DNA of 64,000 nt from Burkholderiaceae bacterium. GTDB lineage: Bacteria > Pseudomonadota > Gammaproteobacteria > Burkholderiales > Burkholderiaceae_C. The notes below the pieces were generated by a model. The model did not search any database, was not told the origin of the DNA, and was given only the letters and a program-made list of their open reading frames with translations. The translations under genes and the position numbers were made by a program. The stretch is taken from NCBI GenBank assembly GCA_024235955.1, contig JACKLJ010000001.1:1721501-1785500 (forward strand), written 5' to 3'. Shown one piece after another: positions 52,185-60,672 of this stretch (positions are counted from its first letter, which is position 1; each line of letters begins with the position of its first letter).

Positions 52185-54542
52185 ATGAAATTCCGTTTTC
52201 CCATTGTCATCATCGATGAGGACTACCGCTCCGACAACACGTCGGGCCTGGGCATCCGCGCGCTGGCCGACGCGATCCAGGCGGAAGGCTTCGAGGTGGT
52301 GGGGGCGACCAGCTACGGCGACCTGAGCCAGTTCGCCCAGCAGCAGAGCCGCGCCAGCGCCTTCATCCTGTCGATCGACGACGAGGAATTTTCCGCCGGG
52401 CCCGACCTGGACCCGGCCGTGCTGAACCTGCGCAACTTCATCCAGGAGGTTCGGCGCAAGAACCTGGACGTGCCGCTGTACATCTACGGCGAAACCAAGA
52501 CCAGCCAGCACCTGCCCAACGACATCCTGCGCGAGCTGCACGGCTTCATCCACATGTTCGAGGACACGCCGGAGTTCGTGGCCAAGCACATCGTGCGCGA
52601 GGCCAAGAGCTATCTCGAAGGCATCCAGCCGCCGTTCTTCAAGGCGCTGCTGGATTACGCCGAAGACGGCTCCTACTCCTGGCACTGCCCGGGGCATTCC
52701 GGCGGCGTGGCGTTCCTGAAGTCGCCCATCGGCCAGATGTACCACCAGTTCTACGGCGAGAACATGCTGCGTGCCGACGTCTGCAACGCGGTGGAAGAGC
52801 TCGGCCAGCTGCTCGACCACGACGGCGCCATTGGCGAGAGCGAGCGCAACGCCGCGCGCATCTTCAATGCCGACCATTGCTTCTTCGTCACCAACGGCAC
52901 CTCCACCAGCAACAAGATGGTGTGGCACCACACGGTGGCGCCGGGCGACGTGGTGGTGGTCGACCGCAACTGCCACAAGAGCAACCTGCACGCCATCATC
53001 ATGACCGGGGCCATCCCGGTGTTCCTCAAGCCCACGCGCAACCATTACGGCATCATCGGCCCGATCCCCAAGAGCGAGTTCGAGCCCGAGGCCATCAAGG
53101 CCAAGATCCGCGCCAACCCGCTGCTCAGGCACGTGGACGCCGACAAGGTGCGCCCGCGCATCATGTCGCTCACGCAGTCCACCTACGACGGCGTGCTCTA
53201 CAACACCGAGACCATCAAGCAGACGCTCGACGGCTACGTCGACAACCTGCATTTCGACGAGGCCTGGCTGCCGCACGCAGCCTTTCACCCGTTCTACGGC
53301 GCCTACCACGCCATGGGCAAGAAGCGCGCGCGGCCCAGGCAGTCGGTGGTGTACGCCACGCAGTCCATCCACAAGCTGCTGGCCGGCATCAGCCAGGCCA
53401 GCCACGTGCTGGTGCAGGATTCGCAGAACGTCAAGCTCGACAGGTACCTCTTCAACGAGGCCTACCTGATGCACACCTCCACCAGCCCGCAGTACAGCAT
53501 CATCGCCAGCTGCGACGTGGCCGCCGCCATGATGGAGCCGCCCGGCGGCACCGCCATGGTGGAAGAGAGCATCCTGGAAGCGCTGGATTTCCGCCGCGCC
53601 ATGCGCAAGGTGGAGGCCGAGTTCGGCGAGAGCGACTGGTGGTTCAAGGTCTGGGGGCCTGACGCCCTGGCGCCTGAGGGCATCGGCCGCGCCGACGACT
53701 GGATCATCAAGAACGGTGGCGGCAAGGGCAAGAGCTGGCACGGCTTCGGCAAGCTGGCGCCCGGCTTCAACATGCTGGACCCGATCAAGTCCACCATCGT
53801 CACGCCTGGCCTCAACCTCGACGGCAAGTTCGACAAGACCGGCATTCCGGCCAGCATCGTCACCAAGTTCCTGGCCGAGCACGGCGTGGTGGTGGAGAAG
53901 ACCGGGCTCTACAGCTTCTTCATCATGTTCACCATCGGCATCACCAAGGGCCGCTGGAACACGCTGCTGACGGCGCTGCAGCAGTTCAAGGACGACTACG
54001 ACCGCAACCAGCCGATGTGGCGGATCATGCCGGAGTTCTGCGCCCAGCACCGCCGCTACGAGCGCATGGGCCTGCGCGACCTGTGCCAGCACGTGCACGA
54101 GCTCTACGCCCGCTACGACATCGCCCGCCTGACCACCGACATGTACCTGTCGGAGCTGACGCCGGCCATGAACCCGGCCGACGCCTACGCCTGCATCGCC
54201 CGCCGCCAGGTGGAGCGGGTCGAGATCGACCAGCTCGAAGGCCGCATCACCACCAGCCTGATCACGCCGTACCCGCCGGGCATCCCGCTGCTGATCCCGG
54301 GCGAGGTGTTCAACAAGAAGATCGTCGATTACCTCAAGTTCGCGCGCGAGTTCGCCCGCCTGCTGCCCGGCTTCGAGACCGACATCCACGGCCTGGTGGA
54401 GGTGCGCGACGACGACGGCGGCGTGCGCTACTACGCCGACTGCGTCGCGCCAGAAGGCAAGCGCACCCAGGTCTTGCCACGCACCGACATCCAAGACATG
54501 ATCGGCCGCAACACCGAATCGCCTTACTTCACGCAGGAGTGA
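52185..54542 (+). CDS. Arginine/lysine/ornithine decarboxylase, PLP class I
   Basis: This 785-residue decarboxylase has an N-terminal wing domain (FPIVIIDEDYRSDNTSGLGIRAL), a PLP core with HCPGHSGGVAF, FNADHCFFVTNGTSTSNKM, FDEAWLPHAAFHPFY and the PLP lysine at about residue 397 (QSIHKLLAGISQ), and a C-terminal domain ending TPYPPGIPLLIPGE. The length and wing domain put it with the acid-inducible/biosynthetic Arg/Lys/Orn family. The exact substrate is uncertain, although Burkholderiales homologues are often called arginine or lysine decarboxylases. It would yield agmatine, cadaverine or putrescine. Confidence 0.93.
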   Translation: MKFRFPIVIIDEDYRSDNTSGLGIRALADAIQAEGFEVVGATSYGDLSQFAQQQSRASAFILSIDDEEFSAGPDLDPAVLNLRNFIQEVRRKNLDVPLYIYGETKTSQHLPNDILRELHGFIHMFEDTPEFVAKHIVREAKSYLEGIQPPFFKALLDYAEDGSYSWHCPGHSGGVAFLKSPIGQMYHQFYGENMLRADVCNAVEELGQLLDHDGAIGESERNAARIFNADHCFFVTNGTSTSNKMVWHHTVAPGDVVVVDRNCHKSNLHAIIMTGAIPVFLKPTRNHYGIIGPIPKSEFEPEAIKAKIRANPLLRHVDADKVRPRIMSLTQSTYDGVLYNTETIKQTLDGYVDNLHFDEAWLPHAAFHPFYGAYHAMGKKRARPRQSVVYATQSIHKLLAGISQASHVLVQDSQNVKLDRYLFNEAYLMHTSTSPQYSIIASCDVAAAMMEPPGGTAMVEESILEALDFRRAMRKVEAEFGESDWWFKVWGPDALAPEGIGRADDWIIKNGGGKGKSWHGFGKLAPGFNMLDPIKSTIVTPGLNLDGKFDKTGIPASIVTKFLAEHGVVVEKTGLYSFFIMFTIGITKGRWNTLLTALQQFKDDYDRNQPMWRIMPEFCAQHRRYERMGLRDLCQHVHELYARYDIARLTTDMYLSELTPAMNPADAYACIARRQVERVEIDQLEGRITTSLITPYPPGIPLLIPGEVFNKKIVDYLKFAREFARLLPGFETDIHGLVEVRDDDGGVRYYADCVAPEGKRTQVLPRTDIQDMIGRNTESPYFTQE

Positions 54543-54595
54543 GGCGGAAAACGCGCCGCCGTCTGGGCTATGATGAAACCTAGAAAGGAGAAACG

Positions 54596-54829
54596 ATGTT
54601 TCCTGAATACCGCGACCTGATCACCCGCCTGAAGACCGAAGGCACGAACCACCGCTTCCTGCACCTGTTCGAGAAGCACAACGAACTGGACCACAAGATC
54701 ACGGCGCTGGAAAACCACGACGCCGGCTCGGTGCACGCCGAAATCGAAGCGCTGAAGAAGGAAAAACTGCACATCAAGGACGAGCTTTACACGCTGCTGC
54801 GCCAGGAAGGCGAAGCCACGGCCAAGTAA
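54596..54829 (+). CDS. YdcH/DUF465 small coiled-coil protein
   Basis: This 77-residue protein has a central acidic/basic coiled coil (ELDHKITALENHDAGS, EIEALKKEKLHIKDELYTLL), matching the YdcH/DUF465 family of unknown role. Strong GAAAGGAGAA before ATG 54596, and a terminator right after the gene, indicate a separate small transcription unit or the tail of the decarboxylase unit. Confidence 0.93.
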   Translation: MFPEYRDLITRLKTEGTNHRFLHLFEKHNELDHKITALENHDAGSVHAEIEALKKEKLHIKDELYTLLRQEGEATAK

Positions 54830-54850
54830 ACGGCACGCCGTCCTCCAAGG

Positions 54851-54880
54851 AAAAAGCCCGCTGGTTCAGCGGGCTTTTTT
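54851..54880 (+). terminator. Rho-independent terminator after the YdcH-like gene
   Basis: AAAAAGCCCGCTGGTTCAGC then GGGCTTTTTT: stem AGCCCGCTG/CAGCGGGCT with a T-run. Confidence 0.93.
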
Positions 54881-54965
54881 CATGACCGGGCTGCCCCAGG
54901 GATGAACAGACGCACCTCAAGGCGCAGTGCACCATGCGCAGCGGGGGTGGGACACTTTTCCATGC

Positions 54966-55020
54966 CTTTTTGGCCTTTGGCCCATATGCGGCGGGCGCAG
55001 GCAGCTATGAAATCAGGATT
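54966..55020 (+). repeat. Dispersed repeat copy R16 (intergenic)
   Basis: TTTTTGGCCTTTGGCCCATA then TGCGGCGGGCGCAGGCAGC and TATGAAATCAGG. The right half is close to consensus, the left half is diverged. It lies downstream of the YdcH terminator. Confidence 0.85.
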
Positions 55021-55055
55021 GACTGGTGGCTGCCACCAGGTCGGCAGGCGACCGC

Positions 55056-55991
55056 TCAGCGCGTCGCCTGGAAGCGCGGCTCGTCCGCCCGCACGCGCAG
55101 GAAGGTGGCGAAGCGCGGCAGGCCGGTGGCCTCATGCACGCCACGGTAGCGGTAGGTGATCCAGCTGCCCACGGGCGGTGGGTGATCGCGCTGCGCGTCG
55201 GTCAGGCCGCTGCCGATGCGAAAGCGCTTGCCCTCCGGCGTTTCCACCAGCAGCGCGCCCAGGCGGCCGGCGTATTTGCCCTTGCCGGGCAGGTGGCCCA
55301 CCACCCTGGCCTCGGCGTCGTCGAAGGGTTTCAGCTTGAGCAGATCGTCGCCGCGCCCGGCGCGGTAGAGCGAATCGCCCCGGTGCAGCATCAGGCCTTC
55401 GCCGCCGCCGCGCACCGTGTCGCGCAGCAGCGCCTGCAGCTCGGCATCGGTGCCCAGCTTGCGCTGCGCCACGGCCTGCAGCACCGGGTTGTCGGCCGCC
55501 TGCACGGCGGCCTGCAGCGCGGGCAGCCGCTCGTCAAAGCGGCCGGGGTGCTCCGGCAGGTCGAACACCATTAAGCGCATGCGGCGCCAGGCGCGGTCGT
55601 CCGGCGCCTGGCGGGTGACGGTGGCCTGCGCATGCTCGAAGGCGCGGCGCCCGGCCCACAGCTCGCCGTCCATCGGCAGCGCCGGCCAGCCGGCGGTGAA
55701 CCAGGCCGGCGCGTTGACCACCTGGCCGCCGCGCGTGACGAGCCGGTGGCCGTCCCAGAAGCCGCGCACGCCGTCGTACTTCTCGCTCACCCAGTAGTCG
55801 GCCAGCGGAAGGCCCGGACGCCAGCGCCCGGCCAGCATGAGTGAGGGCGGGGCGGGTGGCGAGGGTACAGACGGCGCAGCGGCCTGCGCCAGCGCACGCG
55901 CGGCCGTTGCCAGGCCGCACGCACCAAGCCCGACCAGCAGCAGGGTGCGCCGCCGGATGCTATGGTTAAAGGAGCTGCCTGCGCCCGCCAC
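55056..55991 (-). CDS. Exported ATP-dependent DNA ligase-like protein
   Basis: This 311-residue protein has an N-terminal signal, possibly twin-arginine (SIRRRTLLLVGLGACGLA then ARALAQA). A ligase nucleotidyltransferase core follows: adenylation motif I SEKYDGVRGFW with the Lys-x-Asp-Gly lysine, motif IIIa-like LMVFDLPEH, motif IV GGGEGLMLHR, motif V DLLKLKPF, and an OB-fold with LGALLVETPEGKRFRIGSGL. It resembles the minimal LigE-type ligases proposed to act on periplasmic or incoming DNA. The only suitable start codon in this frame is GTG 55991, inside repeat R17; CTG or TTG alternatives are worse. Confidence 0.85.
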   Translation of the reverse strand: MAGAGSSFNHSIRRRTLLLVGLGACGLATAARALAQAAAPSVPSPPAPPSLMLAGRWRPGLPLADYWVSEKYDGVRGFWDGHRLVTRGGQVVNAPAWFTAGWPALPMDGELWAGRRAFEHAQATVTRQAPDDRAWRRMRLMVFDLPEHPGRFDERLPALQAAVQAADNPVLQAVAQRKLGTDAELQALLRDTVRGGGEGLMLHRGDSLYRAGRGDDLLKLKPFDDAEARVVGHLPGKGKYAGRLGALLVETPEGKRFRIGSGLTDAQRDHPPPVGSWITYRYRGVHEATGLPRFATFLRVRADEPRFQATR

Positions 55992-56020
55992 GCCTGGTCT
56001 GGAGGCCGATTTGATGTAAA
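55958..56020 (-). repeat. Dispersed repeat copy R17 (overlaps the ligase start)
   Basis: The inverted core GAGCTGCCTGCGCCCGCCAC then GCCTGGTCTGGAGGCCGATT matches the consensus well. On the minus strand its GTGGCGGGCGCAGGC provides the presumed start codon of the DNA-ligase gene. Confidence 0.85.
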
Positions 56021-56029
56021 GAATCCGGC

Positions 56030-56839
56030 TCAGCCGACCATATCGGCGGACAGTCCGGCGGTCTGGCTGAAGCCGCCGTCCACGTAGGTGATTTCGGCCG
56101 TCACGCCGGAAGCCAGGTCGCTCAGCAGGAAGGCGGCCACGTTGCCCACGTCCTCGATGGTGACGTTGCGGCGCAGCGGCGAGGCGCTGGCCACGTAGCC
56201 CAGCAGCTTGCCGAAGTCCTTGATGCCGCTGGCCGCCAGCGTCTTGATCGGGCCGGCGCTGATGCCGTTCACGCGGATGCCCTTGCCGCCCAGCGCCTCG
56301 GCCATGTAGCGCACGCTGGCTTCCAGGCTGGCCTTGGCCAGGCCCATGGTGTTGTAGTTGGGAATGCTGCGCAGCGCGCCCAGGTAGCTCAGCGTCAGCA
56401 GCGCGGCCTTGTCGCTCAGGTAGGGCAGGGCCGCCTTGGCCATGCCGGGGAAGCTGTAGGCGCTGATGTCGTGCGCGATGCGGTAGTTCTCCCGGCTCAG
56501 GCCGTCGAAGAAGTTGCCGGCGATGGCCTCGCGCGGCGCGAAGCCGATGGCGTGCACGAAGCCGTCGAAGCTGGGCCAGGTGGCCGACAGGTCCTTGAAC
56601 ATGCGCTCGATCTGCTCGTCGCTGCCCACGTCGCAGTCGAACACCAGCTGGCTGTCGAACTCGGCCGCGAAGTCGGTGATGCGGTCCTTGAAGCGCTCGC
56701 CCACGTAGCTGAAGGCCAGCTCGGCGCCCTGGGCCCGGCAGGCCTTGGCGATGCCGTAGGCGATGGACCGGTTGGACAGCACGCCGGTGATCAGCAGTTT
56801 CTTGCCCGCCAGAAAGCCGGTGGGGTTGGTCGTCGTCAT
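56030..56839 (-). CDS. fabI: Enoyl-ACP reductase FabI (NADH)
   Basis: This 269-residue short-chain dehydrogenase catalyses the last step of the fatty-acid elongation cycle. It shows GKKLLITGVLSNRSIAYGIA (NAD binding), HAIGFAPREAI, the catalytic Tyr-x6-Lys as YNTMGLAKASLE, and NGISAGPIKTLAASGI. The sequence fits the FabI family closely. It lies 10 bases after the end of repeat R17 and is divergent from yejA. Confidence 0.97.
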   Translation of the reverse strand: MTTTNPTGFLAGKKLLITGVLSNRSIAYGIAKACRAQGAELAFSYVGERFKDRITDFAAEFDSQLVFDCDVGSDEQIERMFKDLSATWPSFDGFVHAIGFAPREAIAGNFFDGLSRENYRIAHDISAYSFPGMAKAALPYLSDKAALLTLSYLGALRSIPNYNTMGLAKASLEASVRYMAEALGGKGIRVNGISAGPIKTLAASGIKDFGKLLGYVASASPLRRNVTIEDVGNVAAFLLSDLASGVTAEITYVDGGFSQTAGLSADMVG

Positions 56840-56877
56840 TGCGCAAGCTCCTCGGAAAAATCGCTCAGAATTGTCGC

Positions 56878-58692
56878 ATGCGTCTTTTGCTGGCCTGCCT
56901 GCTCCTCGCCACGCCCGCCGCCTGGGCTGCCCACGGCTACGCGCTGTGGGGCGACCTGAAATACCCGCCGGGCTTCGACCACTTCGACTACGTCAATCCC
57001 GCCGCGCCCAAGGGCGGCGAGATCCGCATGGTCAGCGGCCTGCGCAACTCCAACTTCGACAAGTACAACCCTTTCACCATGAAGGGCAGCGCGCCGGCCT
57101 ATCTGGGCGATCTGCTGTTCGACACGCTGCTCACCGGCTCGCTCGACGAAGCCGGCGCCGCCTACGGCCTGCTGGCCGAGGACGTGGCGGTGGCGCCGGA
57201 TCGCCTCTCGGCCACCTTCCGCCTGCGGCCCGAGGCGCGCTTCCACAACGGCGACGCGGTGACCGCGCAGGACGTCAAGCACAGCTTCGACACGCTGATG
57301 GGCCCTTACACCTCGCCGGCGTACAAGACCTTGCTGGTCGACGTGGCCGGCGTCGACGTGCTGGACGCCCGCACCGTGCGCTACCGCTTCAAGCGGCCCA
57401 ACCGCGAGCTGCCGCTCACCGTGGGCGGCCTGCCGGTGTTCAGCCGCAAGTGGGGGCAGGGCAAGCCCTTCGATCAGGTGGTGATGGACGAGCCCATCGG
57501 CTCCGGGCCGTACAGGATCGGCCCGGTGAAGTTCGGCAAGGACATCATCTATGTGCGCGACCCGAACTACTGGGCGCGCGACCTGAACGTCAAGCGCGGG
57601 ACCGACAACTTCGATCGCGTGCTGATCAAGATCTACAAGGACAACACCGCCCGGCTGGAGGCGCTGAAGGCCGGCGAGTTCGACCTCATGGCCTTCTATT
57701 CCGCCGGCGACTGGGCGCGCCGCGTGAACGGCCCCAGGTTCAAGAGCGGCGAGCTGGTGAAGGGCGAGTTCCGCCACAAGCTGCCCACGGGCTTTCAGAG
57801 CTACGTGCTCAACAGCCGCCGTCCGTTCCTGAGCGACGTGCGCGTGCGCGAGGCGCTGGGGCTGGCCATCGACTACGAGTGGATGAACCGCCAGATGTTC
57901 TACAACGCGTACACGCGGGTGAAGGGTATCTTCGGCAACACCGACTGCGCCGCCACCGGCACGCCCGACGCGGCGCAGCTGGCGCTGATGGAGCCGTTCC
58001 GCGCGCAGATCCCGCCGGCCGCCTTCGGGCCCGCCTACGAGCCGCCGCGCACCGACCGGCCGCACGACCCCAAGGTGGGCGGCCTGCGCGAGAACCTGCG
58101 CCGCGCGCAGCAACTGCTGGTGCAGGCCGGCTGGACGGTGCAGGACGGCGAGCTGCGCAACGCCCAGGGCCAGCCCATGGTGCTGGAGTACCTCGACAGC
58201 AACGAAGGCGGCGCCCGCGTGGTCACGCCCTGGATGCGCAACCTGGACAAGCTCGGCATCCGGCTGGTGTACCGCCCGGTGGATTTCGCGCTCTACCAGC
58301 AGCGGCTGCAGAAGTTCGACTTCGACATCACCACCATCGCCTACCAGGGCACGCTCAACCCCGGCCAGGAATACGCCGACCTGTTCGGCAGCAAGGCCGC
58401 CGACACCGAGGATTCCGGCAACCTGGCCGGCGTGAAGAGCCCGGCCGTCGACAGCCTCATCAGCCACATGGTCGGGGCCAATACCCGGCCCGAATTCCTG
58501 GCCGCCTGCCGCGCTCTGGAACGGGTGGTGAGCCACAGCCACTACCTGCTGCCGCAGTGGTATTCGCCCGTCCACCGCCTGGCCTACAAAGCCTGGCGCC
58601 TGCAGAAGCCCGACGTCGTGCCCCCGTACTTTCGGGGCGAGACCTGGGCGATGGAGACTTGGTGGGCCCGGCAGCCACCGAAGGCGAAGTGA
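56878..58692 (+). CDS. yejA: YejA-like extracellular peptide-binding protein
   Basis: This 604-residue periplasmic receptor starts a yejABEF-type importer. It has a signal peptide (MRLLLACLLLATPAAWA), then HGYALWGDLKYPPGFDHFDYVNPAAPKGG, the YejA-specific opening, and a family-5 binding fold ending with LDSNEGGARVVTPWMRNL and ETWAMETWW. ATG 56878 is chosen over a TTG at 56839 because the signal peptide begins there. YejABEF takes up peptides such as microcin C in E. coli; here the ligand is unknown. The next transporter gene is separated by a toxin-antitoxin module. Confidence 0.92.
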   Translation: MRLLLACLLLATPAAWAAHGYALWGDLKYPPGFDHFDYVNPAAPKGGEIRMVSGLRNSNFDKYNPFTMKGSAPAYLGDLLFDTLLTGSLDEAGAAYGLLAEDVAVAPDRLSATFRLRPEARFHNGDAVTAQDVKHSFDTLMGPYTSPAYKTLLVDVAGVDVLDARTVRYRFKRPNRELPLTVGGLPVFSRKWGQGKPFDQVVMDEPIGSGPYRIGPVKFGKDIIYVRDPNYWARDLNVKRGTDNFDRVLIKIYKDNTARLEALKAGEFDLMAFYSAGDWARRVNGPRFKSGELVKGEFRHKLPTGFQSYVLNSRRPFLSDVRVREALGLAIDYEWMNRQMFYNAYTRVKGIFGNTDCAATGTPDAAQLALMEPFRAQIPPAAFGPAYEPPRTDRPHDPKVGGLRENLRRAQQLLVQAGWTVQDGELRNAQGQPMVLEYLDSNEGGARVVTPWMRNLDKLGIRLVYRPVDFALYQQRLQKFDFDITTIAYQGTLNPGQEYADLFGSKAADTEDSGNLAGVKSPAVDSLISHMVGANTRPEFLAACRALERVVSHSHYLLPQWYSPVHRLAYKAWRLQKPDVVPPYFRGETWAMETWWARQPPKAK

Positions 58693-58730
58693 GCCACGCC
58701 GTCCGCTGGCCAGCGGGCCGCCGATGAACA

Positions 58731-58788
58731 GGAAAATGAGCCTTCAGCCCTTGCCAGGACATCGCGAGCAGCTACATATGCGATAGCG
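58731..58788 (+). repeat. Dispersed repeat copy R18 (degenerate, before ccdA)
   Basis: AAAATGAGCCTTCAGCCCTT then GCCAGGACATCGCGAGCAGC and TACATATGCGATAGC. The core GCAGGCAGCT is altered to GCGAGCAGCT. It lies between yejA and ccdA. Confidence 0.6.
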
Positions 58789-58828
58789 ATGAAGTCGCTT
58801 GCAACGTCCGCCTTGTGGCGCCCGATCA

Positions 58829-58847
58829 ATGCGCATATCATGCGCAT
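58829..58847 (+). promoter_or_regulatory. Tandem ATGCGCAT palindromes at the antitoxin start (candidate CcdA operator)
   Basis: Two self-complementary ATGCGCAT sites (58829-58836 and 58840-58847), 11 bp apart, directly precede the ATG at 58848. The one-helical-turn spacing and contact with the start fit autoregulation by the ribbon-helix-helix antitoxin. Confidence 0.55.
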
Positions 58848-59099
58848 ATGAATGCCGCCACCAGCTCAGCAGCCCGCAAGCGTCCGGTCAACCTCACGCT
58901 GAACGAAGCGCTCGTCCAGGAAGCGCGAGCGCTCAGCGGCAACCTGTCGGCCACCGTGGAGGCCATGCTGCAGGAGTACGTGGCGCGCGAGCGCGGCGCG
59001 CGCGCGCAGAAGCAGCGCCAGGCCGCAGTGGCCTGCCAGGACTGGAACGCCGTGCTGGACGCGCACGGTTCCTTCGCCGACGAGCATTCGCCACTCTGA
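58848..59099 (+). CDS. ccdA: CcdA-like antitoxin
   Basis: This 83-residue protein has an N-terminal ribbon-helix-helix (RPVNLTLNEALVQEARAL) for DNA binding and a C-terminal region (DWNAVLDAHGSFADEHSPL) resembling the CcdA tail NGSFADEN that wraps around CcdB. It would neutralise CcdB and repress its own promoter. The toxin gene begins three bases after its stop. Confidence 0.88.
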   Translation: MNAATSSAARKRPVNLTLNEALVQEARALSGNLSATVEAMLQEYVARERGARAQKQRQAAVACQDWNAVLDAHGSFADEHSPL

Positions 59100-59102
59100 C
59101 GC

Positions 59103-59432
59103 ATGGCGCAGTTCGATGTCCATGCTTACCAGGGCAGGCAGCGCGACGATGTGGCCTTCGTGGTGCTGGTGCAATCCGCTCTGTTCGACGCCTACCGGCG
59201 CCGCGTCGTGGTGCCGCTGGTACGGCGCGATGCGTTGCGGGCCGGCATGTCCACCATTGGCTCGCGCCTGAACCCGGTGTTTCGTGTGGAAGGCATCGAC
59301 GTGGTGCTGCATCCGCTGGACATGGTGTCCATGGACATCGCCGCGCTGGGCGCCAAGGTGGGTTCGCTGGCCGAACAAGGCCAGGCCATCTCCGATGCGC
59401 TCGACGAACTGCTGACGCGCGGCTGGGGCTAG
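59103..59432 (+). CDS. ccdB: CcdB-like gyrase-poison toxin
   Basis: This 109-residue toxin has MAQFDVHAYQGR, VVVPLVRRDA, NPVFRVEGIDVVLHPLDMVSMDIAALG, all aligning with CcdB's first strands and loops. F-plasmid CcdB ends with Trp-Gly-Ile, residues needed for gyrase binding. This protein ends Arg-Gly-Trp-Gly, so the terminal Ile is missing while Trp and Gly remain. Toxicity could be normal, weaker or retargeted. The gene is sandwiched between ccdA and yejB, with 13 bases to the yejB start. Confidence 0.88.
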   Translation: MAQFDVHAYQGRQRDDVAFVVLVQSALFDAYRRRVVVPLVRRDALRAGMSTIGSRLNPVFRVEGIDVVLHPLDMVSMDIAALGAKVGSLAEQGQAISDALDELLTRGWG

Positions 59433-59445
59433 ACTGCCAACGCCC

Positions 59446-60477
59446 ATGTTCGCCTACATCCTCAAACGCCTGTTGCTGATGCTGCCCACGCTGCTGGGCG
59501 TGCTGCTGGTCACCTTCGTGGTGATCCAGTTCGTGCCGGGTGGGCCGGTCGAGCAGTACCTGGCCGAGGCCAAGGCGGGGGCGGGCGGGGCCTCGGCCGA
59601 GGGCGGGGGCTTGAGCTACCGCGGCGCGCAGGGCATCGATCCCAGGCGGCTGGACGAGATCAAGAAGCTCTATGGCTTCGACAAGCCGGCGCCGGAGCGT
59701 TTTGCCCAGATGCTGGGGCAGTTCGCACGCTTCGATCTGGGGCGCAGCTTCTTCCAGAACAAGGATGTGTGGCAGCTCATCAAGGAGAAGATGCCGGTCT
59801 CGATCAGCCTGGGCCTGTGGACGTTTTTCATCAGCTACCTCATCAGCGTGCCGCTGGGCGTGGCCAAGGCGGTGCGGGCGGGCTCGCGCTTCGATCTGGT
59901 GACTACGCTGCTGGTGCTGGTGGGTTACGCGATCCCGGGTTTCGTGCTGGGCGTGGCGCTGCTGGTGATCTTTGGCGGGCAGCTGGCGTGGTTTCCGCTG
60001 CGCGGGCTGACTTCGGCCAACTTCGACGAGTTGAGCCTGGGCGGCAAGGTGGTGGATTACCTGTGGCACATCACGCTGCCGGTCACCGCCATGGTGCTGG
60101 GCAGCTTCGCGGTGACGGCCATGCTCACCAAGAACAGCTTCCTGGAAGAGATCCGCAAGCAGTACGTGCTGACGGCGCGTGCCAAGGGGCTGAGTGAGCG
60201 GCAAGTGCTTTGGAAGCATGTGTTCCGCAACGCGCTGATCCCCATCGTCACCGGGTTCCCGGCGGCCTTCATCGGCGCGTTCTTCACCGGCTCGTTGTTG
60301 ATCGAGACGCTGTTCTCGCTCGACGGCCTGGGCCTGCTCAGTTACGAAAGCGTGATCCGGCGCGACTACCCGGTGGTGCTGGGCACGCTGTTCTTGTTCA
60401 CGCTGATCGGCCTGGTGACCAAGCTGATCAGCGACCTTTGTTATGTGTGGGTGGATCCGCGCGTGAAATTTGACTAA
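59446..60477 (+). CDS. yejB: YejB-like peptide ABC transporter permease
   Basis: This 343-residue permease has six membrane helices. It begins MFAYILKRLLLMLPTLLGVLLVTFVVIQFVPGGP and has the EAA loop ARAKGLSERQVLWKHVFRNALIPI. The extended segment VEQYLAEAKAGAGGASAEGGG is a YejB trait. It would pair with YejE to form the membrane channel. It follows the CcdAB module directly. Confidence 0.92.
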   Translation: MFAYILKRLLLMLPTLLGVLLVTFVVIQFVPGGPVEQYLAEAKAGAGGASAEGGGLSYRGAQGIDPRRLDEIKKLYGFDKPAPERFAQMLGQFARFDLGRSFFQNKDVWQLIKEKMPVSISLGLWTFFISYLISVPLGVAKAVRAGSRFDLVTTLLVLVGYAIPGFVLGVALLVIFGGQLAWFPLRGLTSANFDELSLGGKVVDYLWHITLPVTAMVLGSFAVTAMLTKNSFLEEIRKQYVLTARAKGLSERQVLWKHVFRNALIPIVTGFPAAFIGAFFTGSLLIETLFSLDGLGLLSYESVIRRDYPVVLGTLFLFTLIGLVTKLISDLCYVWVDPRVKFD

Positions 60478-60501
60478 CCCCCTGAGTCGCTGACGCGCCT
60501 T

Positions 60502-60562
60502 CCCCCTTTTGCTGCGCAAGGGGGACAACGCCAGTGCTCGGTGCAAGCCCGAGCACGGCGTT
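60502..60562. other. Two strong hairpins downstream of yejB
   Basis: CCCCCTT/AAGGGGG (60502-60524) forms a 7-bp stem. AACGCC plus GTGCTCGG pairs with CCGAGCAC plus GGCGTT (60527-60562), a 14-bp stem with one bulged A. No T-run follows. The sequence from CCCCCTGAGTCG onward resembles an intergenic element I recall from other Comamonadaceae genomes, which was not checked. It could reduce read-through into the antitoxin and yejE. Confidence 0.45.
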
Positions 60563-60672
60563 TGCTGGCTTGGCCTGCTCCGTGGCCTTCTGGTTTTTTG
60601 GCAGGCGTGGATGGCAGTTGAGGTAGCGGTCGCCAAGGTTCGTGATGAAACTCGGTTTGCTCAACGACACTC

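Noticed and set aside
55992..56846. Continuous minus-strand frame joining the DNA ligase to a long upstream protein
   Set aside because: The upstream part lies out of frame across fabI and has shadow composition; the ligase signal peptide marks the real N-terminus.
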